The notes: a model not told the origin generated them from the sequence alone. Counted from the stretch's first letter, positions 6,632 to 18,500 are shown. The stretch: 37,307 nt of DNA from Treponema sp. (GCA_031256445.1 JAIRQN010000072.1:1-37307), one strand, 5' to 3'. Made by a program: numbers and translations.

Positions 6632-9600
6632 CTAATATCCCAAACCAGTCTGGTTAGGCGTTACTCTGAAAAGATCCCACCGCAGTATTTCTGAATATGA
6701 ATAGCTTTGTTTTGAAAGATAATTATGACTTTTAATATTTGCGCTATTATCCCACGGATTCGAGACAAGAATTTCGTTTATCCCGATTGGATTACCAATG
6801 TTATCATAGGCAAAATCAATGCCGGAAAGCATAACAAAATGATTCCCTTTCAGCCCATTGCTTACTTTTAAACACGCAAGATACATATCCTGCGATTGTG
6901 ACAGCCGGTATAACTGATCTACGCTCAGGTTACCTGATGTATCAACTGATATTGTATACAAACCATCGGTATTGTTTGTCATTATATCGGCCATGTTTTG
7001 GGCGGTTAAATCCGATGAATTGGAAAAATATCCGTTATTAAACGCATATTCATGCAGCGAAAGCGTATCAAAAGAAGAACCCATTACCGCATCCAGTCCG
7101 TATTTCATAGACATAAATCTGCAGCCGTACATATACAATGAAATAAAATCTTTACTTATAAATCCATAATCTTTTTGAAAATTTTTATCCGCCTTAAATT
7201 CATCCCATGTTAACAAAGAACCAGGCGCCTGTTTTACAGAATATACATAATTTAAATAAGCCGCCCATAATCCCTGATCGTTTTGTTCTTTTACGCTCTG
7301 TTGTGATTCAGCGCCAAAAAGAGGCACTTTGTTCCGAATATCATTCTGATAACTGCCTCCCGTGCTTGTTTCCGGGAAATAGTAATCCTGACTGGAATTA
7401 TAGTTATCGTCAATATACGCATTGAATAAATTTATATTTCCTTTCGATTCAAGATAGTTAATTATATCTTTAAACAAGGCGGTGTTATATGACAGTTTCA
7501 GTCCGTCATTCAGCATCGCGAGCGCGGCTTCCGTATGCGCCTGAACCGCTGTTCTTGTTTCAAGATAATTCGCATCGGAAACAACGCCGTTTCTGTACGC
7601 TTCGTGAATAAGAACCAGCGCGTTATTGTATACATCGTTGCTGTCCTGGATTAAAATCCGGCGGCCTTTACCGCTGTCATTTAATACCGTCAGCCCGGTT
7701 TGTTTAAACCCGGAATCCAGATACAGATTATCCAGTCCGCTTGCTATCCGCATTGATGTATTTTCAGCGGTCCAATCGCCGTATCCGTATGCTGCAACGG
7801 CGGCGCCTCTTTCATCTTTATCCGTTATTGACCTGATCATTTGTTCGTAATCGATGCCGCGTTTGACAAGATCGTATAACGCCCCGCCTGTGTCAATGCC
7901 GTTTGTTCCAAATTGAGCGCTTACTCCGCCGCTTCCGAAATTTATTTCCAGCATGCCGGTATTGCCGAGAGCGTTCATTAAGCTGTTGAGAACCTTCCTT
8001 CCGGTATCGGTTTGAGCCGATATGCCCGCCGCATTATTCCTGGCAACGGCGCTCATGACAAAATCAAACATCGCGCCGACGTTAAGCGCATTCAATGTAA
8101 TTCCGCCCATATCATCATAGGCTTCCATTAAACTTTCATGCAGACTCATTCCACTGCCCAGATTATACGCGGCGTAAACCTGATACTCGGTTAACTTCCC
8201 GCTGCCTGAAACCGCCAGATTTAAAGCTCCGCCAAGGAACTTTTGCTGCGGATGGCTTAAAGCATTGCTGAATACGCTTCCTGCAGAGGCGGTTACTCCC
8301 GCTCCAAGCATACTTGCAATTGTATTGGAACTTGACCAGCTTTCCAGCGCCGCGTCTGAATCAAAATTGCCGGTTTTAAAATCAATTGCGCTGATATAAG
8401 CAGCGGCAACGCTTGATGTATAGCTTCCAGCGCTGTTCATTACTCCCTGTAAAATAGCCTGCTGCGCCGCGTTTGATCCAACTGATGACAATCCGGCTCC
8501 TGCCGCTCCCGCGCCGAAACTTATTATGCCTGAAGCCGTGTCTATCGCGATTTGCTTTCCGAAATCAGCCCATATATCCCTGTTGTCCCTGCTGGAAAAT
8601 CCTGTATCAAGAGCAGCGAAAAACAATGAGTTTGTTGTGTTAGCTGACCATTGAATGCCTGTACTGACCAAAGAGCCGGCCAATGGAGTAGCATAGATAG
8701 ACACCACAGCTCCTGCAATAGTGCCTGCGACAGTTCCGGCTATTTGAGTATTCAGAGAGGATATGCTTCTTATGGTGGGCGCATTGAAAATCCGGCCTTC
8801 ATCATTCCACAACCGTTTATCCCAGAATGCAAGCCCCAGTTCAGCCGTTCCTTTCCCGTTAATAACAGACCAGTAGATATATTCAGATAAAAGCCGGCCC
8901 AGTTCGCCTTCGCCTTCATCATAGAAAAGCCTGTTCCTGGCGGTACCGGTGTATTCAGAATTGACGGCAGGACTGTATCCTATGTGGGCTCCAAAAAAAC
9001 CAGGCGACTGATGACGTTCATCAAGATCAATTTCCTCGCCAAAAAAATTAATCCGCTGGTTTATGGTATTTGAATCATTGCTTGAGCCGAAAATACCCGA
9101 AGCAATGTCCTGTATTTCCGAAAATACGCTTTCCAGCAGTTTCCTTATGGCGAGAGAATTCAGACTTTCCAGGTGTTTACTGTTTAAACTGGCGTTTAAC
9201 CTTATTGGTTCCATCACAAAATTTTCATATCCAATAACTGTAACAGTTTCCGATATAACTGAATTAAAGACAGTGGCTTTTTTTACAATTTTTTTAACAT
9301 AATTATTTCCGATTTTGTTCCAGAAACCGTTTAAAATAAAATGATCATCCATGCTCTTGCGGAAACCTATATTCGCGGATTGAACGTTTCCGGCCAGGGA
9401 ATTTTTCGCTTCCTCAATCGCGTAAATGGCATTAACAGCCATTTTTTTAGCTTCTCTCTCGGCGATTTCCGCATTGGTTTGTTTTGCAATAAAATATGCA
9501 GCTGTCATGTTAAGGGAGGTATCCCATACTGACACGCCTCCCATTCCCTGTTTTACAACAGAAGAAACGGTATTGGAAATATCATTAATGGCGCCTAACG

Positions 9601-12600
9601 CATTAAACATTCCTGTAATTCCGGCAGCCTGCAAAAGCTCCGCCATTAAAAAATTGGTATTTGGCGGCGAAACGCGCATTCCAAAAGGTTCTCTTGTATC
9701 AATAAATCTGGACAATCTTTCTCCTTCCGTGCCAACCAGTGAAAGTAAAGCCTCAGCGGAAGCCTGGCTAAAAGCTGCGGCCGCCTGTTCAAGCCATCTT
9801 TCCTTGTCATCAAGACCCGCCAAATACGCTTCATTCCACTCATAATACACGCGCTCATACTCATCTTGGAAATTAATGCACCACTGCCTGCGGGAATTTT
9901 CAAGTTTAATGCGGCTTGAATTCCAGTCCCGCCTTCCGTTTTCAAGTATTTTTTCCGCGTTATTCTGCCATTCCATGTATTTAAGGAATATATCCAGCCG
10001 GGATTGATCCCATTCAAACTCTCTGACGGATAACTCGGATGCGTATCTGTTTCTAAGGGTATTTGCGGCTAACGACACAAAATCATTGCCTATAGCGCAG
10101 AAATCATTATAATGATCATCTTCCGTTCCGGCATACAGGTAAAGATTATCATTAATGGAGTCATACATATTACCATAATGAAATTTCCAGGATGCGGAAT
10201 TCAGGCCGTACGCTTCAATTGCGGCGGCTTTCAGCGCATCTGCGTTTATTTTTCCATTAATGAAATTTTCTTCGGCTTTCCGGTAATCATTTTCATTATT
10301 ATTCTGATTTTGCATAACAGAAAGCCAATAATAATCCAGATTTTTCCTGTTTTCTTCTTCGGATTCTTTCGCCCATACATACATTGCGGCAAGAGCATCT
10401 GTTACGCTCCGGTATGATCCGGCGTTTTTTTCCCGCATTTTCAGCCAGTATGTCTCCAATGCCGCGATATCTTCCTGGCTTATATTCCGTGATTCAACCA
10501 AAGACAGATTAATATCATTCCATTCAATACTCTGCCCGCTTTCTTTTGTCCTGGTTAATCCTTCCAGTTTATTGCAGGAAATCTCATATATATTTTTATA
10601 TAGTAAAGTATTATCAATAATATTGCTTATATCGGTACTCCAGTTATTAAATAATTCAAGAGAATAATTCATTGCAGGACCCAAAAACCTCAATGCTACT
10701 TCATTTACAGAAATCATTTCCCTTGCGGCTAAAGCATTTAAGGGAGCATACCACATTTTGCTTACTGTAACTGAGGTATTATTTATGCCAGTAAGCATAT
10801 TATATAAATAAGAATATACATAATTATTATATACCTGAAAAAAACCCGACTTGTTCTGATCTGTCAGGATAAGAATAATATAAAATTCAAGATCGGCCTG
10901 TTCCTGGGCGCTTAATTCCTCCCATGCCGCGCGGAATTGTTCATTGGCATTAGCGTAAACAGGTTTTTTTGAAAAATATGAATAAAGACTTTCCTTTGCC
11001 CCAAATTGATTCGTTTTTACCACTATTGAAGAAAACGGATGCTGATTATTTTCATCAGGATTATAGACAAGCCCCTGACAGAAACTTTTTAAAAAAGCCA
11101 ATTCACCGTTATTTTCAATTAATTGATTTATAAGATAGTCTCCTGCTAGACTCCACTGCCTGAATTTGTGACTTTCAGAAAAATAAACTGACATCCTCTG
11201 TACAAGGTCTAACAGGGATTGCTCAAAACGACTGGTTTTGAAATATTCTCCGGGAACGTTTTCTTTTTCATTAAAATAACTATCAAGAATGTCCGCTTTT
11301 TGGCTGTTCTGCCCTGAAAGCGCCATGTTTTCATTTGCAGAAAATGCGAGAAGCCCGTTTTTAACCGTAATAATATCCTTTAATGACCAGGAAGAAAATG
11401 ATTCAGGTGATATATAATCATTATAATTGCCGTCTATATTTCCAGTCTCATTAATGCTGTGCACTAACTTGTCAAAAATCATTTTATTATAATTTAGTTC
11501 GAGATTGAATTCATACGATACTGTTTCCATTGCTTCAAGTGTTTTTATTTTAATCTCAAAACTGTCTTTATATTCCGCATAAAGGGTATCGTATACTGAA
11601 TCGTTATAATTACGGCCGCTCTCATCATTATAAAGACCGCTGAGCACAGCCAATACCGTTCTGGCTTTTTCCAGTTTGCCCGCGTAATCAAGATAACCGG
11701 ATGTATCAATATCAAGATACGCTGTGTTTACCCATCTTCTGATTTCTTCCTGTTTTTCATATTCAAATCTTTTTGACTCCACATCTTTAAACGCGTTTTT
11801 TAACAGGGAATACTGAGTATCATACTGAATTCCGCTGTTATAAAATCCATCCGTTTTGTTAAAGTAGTTTTTCTTTATACTGTACAGAAATTCTTCCTGA
11901 GCGGTCATTTCCGTCAATTTGCTTTCTATTATTGAATTGGCATCTTCTTCGCTCAACAGCGAAATCTCATACGCTCTGCCGATACGTTCAATTTCATAAA
12001 ACTGGTACGATAAAGCATTATAACGCCGGTTCAGATTCGCGGCGCTGTCTGAATAAATAGCACCTAACAATATTTTATCCTGATTTGCGGCATATAATTC
12101 CTTATTGTCAAATAACGCAAACGCGTCATTAATTCTGTTTGTCCAATAAACGGCGTTATACAGCGCGTCATACATTCTTCCTTCCCGTGATGTTAAGGCG
12201 TCTGTCATCACAGGATCGTAATTTATTATATTTTCACTGGAGATAAATTCTCTCCATTGCTTCAGCAGTTCATTTTCACTGGCATATATCTTGTGACTTT
12301 TCCATGTCTCCAGAGTTTGATATGCGTATTGAAGAAGAAGCATTTCATTCCTTATTCTTTCAAAATTATAATTTATTTCTTCCGCCTTTCTGCTATCGAT
12401 AAAAAAAAGCGAGTTAGCCCTTTCAGTTAAATCAAAATACATTTTTTCCAGTTCTTTCTGTTCATCAATAAGCGTTTCTTTTTCTTTCAGCGGCGATTCG
12501 CCAATGGACATTGCGTAATGGGCAATATAGTCAATTACGCAGTTTTTCCATATATTTAACTCACCTTCCAGCCAAACCGGCAATGATTTAAAGCAGCCGC

Positions 12601-15517
12601 TGAAACCTAAAATAAACATGGCGGTGTTATTTGCAAAATCACCGGTTTGACTGAATATGGCGTTACAGATACTCTGCACATCAGGCAGCGAATACCCCGT
12701 AATGGTAATCGAATACCCGTCCAGGAATTCATTAAGCGATTCCCATGCACTGTTCCATATCTCATCAGGCATAAAAGAACTGATAGAAGCGTATTTGCCG
12801 TAAAGATCAAGCAGCATATAACAATATTCATTTTCATTATAATAAGCGGTCAATGCCCGCCCGGCGCTTACCGTAAAGGAAGTTCCGCCCAAAAATTGAC
12901 TGATAATCTCATTCTCTGTATTGTTATCTGTATAATAATAATCTTTCTTTTCAACTCTTTCCTTCAGTCGATAAAATACGTCATATATATAAGCAATAAA
13001 TTCATCAGGCTCTTCACCGGTTTCCTGATGACCCAAAATAAAATCCAATAGGTATTCCAGTTCATACTCGAGCCGTTTTACAAGCAGCAAAAAGGAACTG
13101 TTTTTATAGTCTTCAACCAGCCTCAGGTATAATTTATCTCCGTAAAGAGCCGTTTTATCGGCATCCGAAGGAGAACCTGACAATCCTTTGGCGCTGTAAT
13201 ACCAATCCGCTCCGCTGAAAACAGAATTAATTGCCCGCAGGCGCGCGTCATTTGAATCCGCGAACATATTAATTCCCGCAAGGCGTATTTTTAAATTATT
13301 TTCGCTTACAGTTCCTTCATGAACTTTTTCTTTAAGTTCATGAAGAGACAATGTTTCACCGCCGTCTCCATTTATCATTAAATCCAGAATATTCTGCGCA
13401 TCCTGTCTGAGTTCTGAAACTCCCCACCTCATTCCTTTTTCAATAACGTCTTTATATACCGCGTTGCTTCCTGTCCTCAGGAAAATCTTGTACTCATCAA
13501 TAAGCATGTCATATCTTTCGTTCAGTTCATCCAGCATTAAATTCCTTATATTTCCGTAACATGCCGCAACAAGAGTCGTATAATCATTTGTCAGCCGGAT
13601 TAATTTATTCTCTTCTTCCGCCATTTCACGCGACAGGCTTTCAAGTTCTTTTTGTTTTTCCGATATATCTTTGCCGATATTGTTCAAACGGACCATAATA
13701 ATTCTGTATGCTTCAAGTGAATTATTATACTCTGTTTTTGCGGTCTCCCATGCCTGTATTCCTGCGGTATCGGCTGTTTTTTGGGGATTAATCTTCTGCG
13801 CATAATCCAATACAGCCCCAGCTATTAACATTTTTTTCTCCCAGTAGATAACCTGCGCCTGCGCCTTAATAAGCGCAATCTGATACTCGTCAAGGCAAAA
13901 ATCTTCACTTGACACGTTCACAGAAAGAACATCCTTCAGACTGCCGGTTCCGATAAGTTCGGCGTAATCCGCCATTATTCTTTCCCGCGCATCAGTTGTT
14001 TTATTTATATAGGAAAGATAAATATCATATGAATCCCTTATTCTGATCAAAATATTATAATTTCCCTGTATGTAGATAAAATTTAAATCATGAATCTTCC
14101 TGAACAGCCAATCAGAGAATCCCGCGTCTCTTGGATCAATATCAAATTCACCAAGTTCCTTAATTAAAAAGTTAATATTTTCCACCGCGGAAATAGAAGC
14201 TGAACTGCAGACAAGATACATGTCAACCAGCGCTTTTACCTTTTCTGTTCCGGCCCCAATGCGCATTTCCATGTTTAAATTAAATTCGTGTTTGGCATCG
14301 GCGATATTTTTCTCCAGATTATCAGAAATGTTTTTAAAGAGATTTTCACCCGCAGTAAAGAGTTCTCTCGCGCTTAATTCCCAGCTTCTTAACTGTTCCT
14401 CAAACTGAACATAGGCATTATTCCAGATTTCCAATCCCTCTGAATACAGCGTTATTGATTCCTGTTCCCATTCAATGCGCCTGATAAAAAATCTTTTTTC
14501 CGCTTCTTCCCATGCTTTTAACCCTTTATCAAACTGCGCCATATACATCTGAAGCCATTGTTCGCCCAATACAGAGAGATCTGTATCCGCTGCGTAAGCC
14601 TCTTCTATCTTTGTGTTCAGCTCCAGTATGCCTTTTTCCCACGCTTCTTCAGTCTCACTAATCAGTCTTTCAGTAAAATCCCGGGCTGTCTCCATATCTT
14701 TTTTTGCCGGCCAGCTGCGGGTATTCCTTGTCCTTCGGCTGATAAATATCCGTTCTTCCCTTGCGGCGATATTTTCAAATTCGCGTTTTATGCTTTCGTT
14801 TATGGCAGAAGCGCTTCCCTGCAATATGCTGTTTATATCTTCGCGTAACTCTTCCGGAATATACGCCAATAATCCGGGATACAGATTAATCAGGGCGTTT
14901 TCAAAATTAACTGCGTTTGTTTTAACAAGATCGCCTACATCGCTGCGCCATTTGAATAAATCCTGCGTTAATTCCCTTCCGTTATCGCCGGGACGTATCG
15001 TCTTTGGATCTCCTGTATAATCATCAAAGATGATACATCCTTCTTCATCCACCCACCAACAGTAATTTTTCTGAATATCGCCGACAAGCGCGGAGAATTC
15101 CGTCAGTATTTTTTCCGCTGCTTCTCCGAAAAATCTTCCGATTAGCCACTGCGTGAATCTTGTTTCAAGTTCGCCGCTGCTCCATTTTTCCAGCTGATTT
15201 TTCGCCTCTTCAAACAAAAAAGGATTTTCATACAAATTACAGGCAACAAGTTCCCATGCGTATACCGCCTGGGATATTCCCAGCCGCGCCTGCGCAAGCC
15301 ACCTGTCCGGATTTAATTCCCTGTCCGCTTTTGAAAAATGGCTTTCAAAAACCATTCTGTTAAATCCTTTTATATCACCTAACCCTGCGTTATGTGTATA
15401 ATCCTGAAAATGTTCTCCGGGATTTGCCTGAGCAGATAACGCTTCAGGCGTCAGACAGAAGACAATAAATAATGTCATTATGGCCGCAATTGTTTTTCTT
15501 ACTGTCATCTTTTTCAT
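6632..15517 (-). CDS. Giant exported protein with C-terminal papain/C39-like domain
   Basis: A 2961-aa protein, last gene of the RND operon. The start is the ATG at 15517 (GGAG 5 nt upstream); a longer frame to 15625 overlaps the previous gene and hides the signal peptide. Residues 1-31 form a type I signal peptide ending near LSAQA. Residues 32 to about 2050 look mainly helical, with Trp-periodic blocks at about 323-393 and 1833-1920. Residues about 2250-2440 are Gly/Ala/Ser-rich with GxxxG-like spacing. The C-terminal 160 residues resemble a C39-like cysteine peptidase: Cys2799 (YGCRFMS), His2893 (GNHFVMLSG) and Asn2920/Asp2923 (SNPWDN). The overall style recalls very long spirochaetal proteins (I recall a Leptospira family, TIGR04388; unverified). 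Function unknown: it may be an adhesin, an effector, or a structural protein handled by the adjacent pump. Confidence 0.85.
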   Translation of the reverse strand: MKKMTVRKTIAAIMTLFIVFCLTPEALSAQANPGEHFQDYTHNAGLGDIKGFNRMVFESHFSKADRELNPDRWLAQARLGISQAVYAWELVACNLYENPFLFEEAKNQLEKWSSGELETRFTQWLIGRFFGEAAEKILTEFSALVGDIQKNYCWWVDEEGCIIFDDYTGDPKTIRPGDNGRELTQDLFKWRSDVGDLVKTNAVNFENALINLYPGLLAYIPEELREDINSILQGSASAINESIKREFENIAAREERIFISRRTRNTRSWPAKKDMETARDFTERLISETEEAWEKGILELNTKIEEAYAADTDLSVLGEQWLQMYMAQFDKGLKAWEEAEKRFFIRRIEWEQESITLYSEGLEIWNNAYVQFEEQLRSWELSARELFTAGENLFKNISDNLEKNIADAKHEFNLNMEMRIGAGTEKVKALVDMYLVCSSASISAVENINFLIKELGEFDIDPRDAGFSDWLFRKIHDLNFIYIQGNYNILIRIRDSYDIYLSYINKTTDARERIMADYAELIGTGSLKDVLSVNVSSEDFCLDEYQIALIKAQAQVIYWEKKMLIAGAVLDYAQKINPQKTADTAGIQAWETAKTEYNNSLEAYRIIMVRLNNIGKDISEKQKELESLSREMAEEENKLIRLTNDYTTLVAACYGNIRNLMLDELNERYDMLIDEYKIFLRTGSNAVYKDVIEKGMRWGVSELRQDAQNILDLMINGDGGETLSLHELKEKVHEGTVSENNLKIRLAGINMFADSNDARLRAINSVFSGADWYYSAKGLSGSPSDADKTALYGDKLYLRLVEDYKNSSFLLLVKRLEYELEYLLDFILGHQETGEEPDEFIAYIYDVFYRLKERVEKKDYYYTDNNTENEIISQFLGGTSFTVSAGRALTAYYNENEYCYMLLDLYGKYASISSFMPDEIWNSAWESLNEFLDGYSITITGYSLPDVQSICNAIFSQTGDFANNTAMFILGFSGCFKSLPVWLEGELNIWKNCVIDYIAHYAMSIGESPLKEKETLIDEQKELEKMYFDLTERANSLFFIDSRKAEEINYNFERIRNEMLLLQYAYQTLETWKSHKIYASENELLKQWREFISSENIINYDPVMTDALTSREGRMYDALYNAVYWTNRINDAFALFDNKELYAANQDKILLGAIYSDSAANLNRRYNALSYQFYEIERIGRAYEISLLSEEDANSIIESKLTEMTAQEEFLYSIKKNYFNKTDGFYNSGIQYDTQYSLLKNAFKDVESKRFEYEKQEEIRRWVNTAYLDIDTSGYLDYAGKLEKARTVLAVLSGLYNDESGRNYNDSVYDTLYAEYKDSFEIKIKTLEAMETVSYEFNLELNYNKMIFDKLVHSINETGNIDGNYNDYISPESFSSWSLKDIITVKNGLLAFSANENMALSGQNSQKADILDSYFNEKENVPGEYFKTSRFEQSLLDLVQRMSVYFSESHKFRQWSLAGDYLINQLIENNGELAFLKSFCQGLVYNPDENNQHPFSSIVVKTNQFGAKESLYSYFSKKPVYANANEQFRAAWEELSAQEQADLEFYIILILTDQNKSGFFQVYNNYVYSYLYNMLTGINNTSVTVSKMWYAPLNALAAREMISVNEVALRFLGPAMNYSLELFNNWSTDISNIIDNTLLYKNIYEISCNKLEGLTRTKESGQSIEWNDINLSLVESRNISQEDIAALETYWLKMREKNAGSYRSVTDALAAMYVWAKESEEENRKNLDYYWLSVMQNQNNNENDYRKAEENFINGKINADALKAAAIEAYGLNSASWKFHYGNMYDSINDNLYLYAGTEDDHYNDFCAIGNDFVSLAANTLRNRYASELSVREFEWDQSRLDIFLKYMEWQNNAEKILENGRRDWNSSRIKLENSRRQWCINFQDEYERVYYEWNEAYLAGLDDKERWLEQAAAAFSQASAEALLSLVGTEGERLSRFIDTREPFGMRVSPPNTNFLMAELLQAAGITGMFNALGAINDISNTVSSVVKQGMGGVSVWDTSLNMTAAYFIAKQTNAEIAEREAKKMAVNAIYAIEEAKNSLAGNVQSANIGFRKSMDDHFILNGFWNKIGNNYVKKIVKKATVFNSVISETVTVIGYENFVMEPIRLNASLNSKHLESLNSLAIRKLLESVFSEIQDIASGIFGSSNDSNTINQRINFFGEEIDLDERHQSPGFFGAHIGYSPAVNSEYTGTARNRLFYDEGEGELGRLLSEYIYWSVINGKGTAELGLAFWDKRLWNDEGRIFNAPTIRSISSLNTQIAGTVAGTIAGAVVSIYATPLAGSLVSTGIQWSANTTNSLFFAALDTGFSSRDNRDIWADFGKQIAIDTASGIISFGAGAAGAGLSSVGSNAAQQAILQGVMNSAGSYTSSVAAAYISAIDFKTGNFDSDAALESWSSSNTIASMLGAGVTASAGSVFSNALSHPQQKFLGGALNLAVSGSGKLTEYQVYAAYNLGSGMSLHESLMEAYDDMGGITLNALNVGAMFDFVMSAVARNNAAGISAQTDTGRKVLNSLMNALGNTGMLEINFGSGGVSAQFGTNGIDTGGALYDLVKRGIDYEQMIRSITDKDERGAAVAAYGYGDWTAENTSMRIASGLDNLYLDSGFKQTGLTVLNDSGKGRRILIQDSNDVYNNALVLIHEAYRNGVVSDANYLETRTAVQAHTEAALAMLNDGLKLSYNTALFKDIINYLESKGNINLFNAYIDDNYNSSQDYYFPETSTGGSYQNDIRNKVPLFGAESQQSVKEQNDQGLWAAYLNYVYSVKQAPGSLLTWDEFKADKNFQKDYGFISKDFISLYMYGCRFMSMKYGLDAVMGSSFDTLSLHEYAFNNGYFSNSSDLTAQNMADIMTNNTDGLYTISVDTSGNLSVDQLYRLSQSQDMYLACLKVSNGLKGNHFVMLSGIDFAYDNIGNPIGINEILVSNPWDNSANIKSHNYLSKQSYSYSEILRWDLFRVTPNQTGLGY

Positions 15518-15537
15518 TTTAACTCCAATGAAATGAT

Positions 15538-18500
15538 TTATATCCCGCACAAGCGGAATAATTTGCCGCGTGAAAAAATTGTTAATAAAGAAGGAATTAC
15601 AGTTATTGAGCAGATACATGAACATGCAATTCCGACCGCGCCTGTTAAAGACAATGTTCTTATAAGCGTATTTATTCCTTCTGTAAGGAAAAGAAACGGA
15701 AGAGCGCCGGCCACAGTAGTGCCTGTAGTTGAAAGAAGCGCGGGCATTTTTCGCCGGATTGCCCTATAAATACTTAACGATAATTCAACCTCACCGCCGC
15801 CTGTTCCGCTCCGCTGCGCCTGCCGGAAGCGCTTTTTTAAGGTACGGCGCAGCTCATCAACGCACAGAACGCCCGCGTTTACTGTCATACCGCTTACCGC
15901 GATAAAAGCGCATGCGACAGGAGAATTATACGCGCTGCCGGATAAAACAAGACATAACGCCGGAACCGCCAGGGATGGAGGAATCGCGGAAAGCACAAGG
16001 AGAGGAACGGTAAACGATTCGTTTATGGCCGCGATTATCATGTAACAGAAAACAACTGCCAAAAGCAGCGAAACAACAGTTGATGACAAAGCCTGCGCCT
16101 GCCGTATGGCATAGGGATCAAATTCAACCGAGTAACCGGGAGGCATATCAAGTTTCGCGAAAAGACTGCGCAATTCCTCACGGACGCGCCGCGGATCCAT
16201 TGCCGCCGTTGTAACGGTAATTGAAGCCGTTCTTCTCCTGTCTATTCTTCTGATTCTGGACGGCTCGGTATCTTCGGTGATTTGCATCAATGAGTCCGCA
16301 TAAAAAGAAGGCGCCGCGCCTGCTGCGGAATTTTTGCCGCTTGCGCCTGAAACAAGGATTTTATACGTTTCTTCTCTGGTAATTCGCGTAACATTAAATG
16401 TTTCGGAATCATCCCGCATTTTATTTTTTCCGTCTGTTCTGATACGAACGTCAATTTCACCGTCTTTTTCCATTCTTTTATACGCTACAGGTCCATACAC
16501 TCCATAGCGAATCCTGTTTGCCGCTTCATAAAAACCAGCGCCTGATACAGCCAGCCGCTGCGCATCAGGTTTAAAAATAATTTTTTTGCCGCCGTCTTTG
16601 AAATTCAGCACTCGTTCCCGGATAACAGGATGACCGGCGCAGATACGCGCCAGCTCACGCGCCAGTTCCCTGCATTTACTGTCTTCATCGCCATGTATGA
16701 ATACTTCCCAATAACGTTCGCGGTTTGAGCTTTCGCTGAAAAATAAAAACCCTCCGGGAACGGCAATTTGCTTCGCCATTTTACGAACAAGAAAGGCATT
16801 TGTTTGCCTGGGATCAAATGAAACAAGGATCGAACCTGAACCTGTGCCCGCTCTCGTTTCAATATTTTTAATTCCTTTATTACGCGCAAGACTATCGCTG
16901 TAAGACGCAAGCAGACGATCAGCTTCTTCAGTAAGCAGCCCTCCGTCAAATTCAACCTGCGCGTATACGGAATCTTCGGAACTGTAACCTCCTGTATCCG
17001 CTCCTTTGACATATAACGCTGTTACAGCCGCAATCGTAATTATTAGACTTATTGATAAAATTAAAACAGGAAAGCGGACGCAAAACCATATATTCGCGGC
17101 CAAAAATCTGTAAAATACATTGGATATACGCGCGAGAGTATGCCTTAAACAGGCTGCTGCCGGGCGGATAAAACATTCAAACCGCTCTGCGTAATTCTTT
17201 TTGAAAGCGTCTTTTTCCCAAAGAAGAAGAGCAGGTAAAAATAAAAGACTTAACGCAAGCGCGGTAAAAGTAACCGCCGCGATAGCGCTTGCTATAATTT
17301 TCATTTCGCCGCTGCCGGAAAATGCAAGCGGCAATAATGCGGCGATAGTTGTGGCGGCTCCCGCTACAAGAGGCCCTGCCAATTCATTTAACGCCAGCGA
17401 AGCATGTTTATAATTTAAACATTCGCACGGGGAACTTCTCCGCATGAAACGGAGTTTTTCCGAACAGAGAATTACAGCGTCAACAGCCGTTCCCACTCCT
17501 GCGGCTATTCCGGCAAACATCAGCCTGTTTACAGAAAAACCGCAGATTGACAGAACCGCTATTGACACAAGGCATATCACCGGAACAGCGAGAGCGCAGA
17601 AAAAACCGGCATAATTTAACCTCATCCGGTTTTTAAAATGATTAATGTTAAGCAGGAAACATGTAAGCGCAACCATAACGGCGCCTAAAACAGCGGCGTT
17701 TAACACGGAGCGAAAAGCGCTGTTTTCTTCCGCGCCAAGATCGGTTAACACCGTAAATTCATACGCACCGCCGCCACTCAGTTCTTTTTTAATTTCAGCG
17801 GATAACCTGCGTAAATCAGCGCCGTGCCGCCCCATTACCGCGATGCCCGCTGTTTTTCGGCCATTCAGCCTTGAAATGGTATCGGGAATTCTTTCCTGTT
17901 CCCTGATAACCGCTATCTGGGAAAGTTCTATATATTTTCCATCTCCAAGCGGAATCAACGCCCTGCCCGCAGGATGCGCGCCATTAATGCCGGAACTGCC
18001 TTTCGCTTCATACCGGCCGTCTACGGTAATAATCAGGTCTTTGCCGGAAAATGCAAGGTTTCCGCCTGAATAAACCGAATCGTTCCCCGAAAGAAATTCC
18101 GCCGCAACAAAAGGATTCAGGCCGGCGGCAGCCAGTTTTTCCTGATCCAGAGCTATTACAATTTCTTTTAATCCGGCTCCCGAAACCAGAACTTCCGCGG
18201 CACCTTCAAGGCTTTCAAGCCTCGGTTTTAAAATTTTTTCAAGCTCCTGCACTGTTAACAGATTTTCATTTAAATCATCAGGATTACCTCTTCCTTTCGC
18301 AGGAGAGACTGAAGCGGACCAAACAGGAACCCTTGAACTGCCTGAACTGAAAATTTCCGGTCTCTGGGCCGATAAAGGAAGCGTTTCATATACCCGTTGA
18401 GCCGCGTCAGTGACAGCTTCATAACGCCCTTTCCCGCCGGACGTAAAGCGTATGAAGACGCTTGAAAGGCTATTTTCGCTGGAACTTTGCATGCTTATAA

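Noticed and set aside
2611-6632. Exact 14-mer GTTAGTTGTCTCAC at 2611-2624 and 6619-6632 as part of a repeat element
   Set aside because: A 14-base match is expected by chance in a window of this size. Flanks differ and the spacing to the nearby hairpins is not the same.
15518-15625. Longer N-terminus for the giant protein
   Set aside because: It would extend into the preceding RND gene and bury the signal peptide. The ATG at 15517 has a proper ribosome site.
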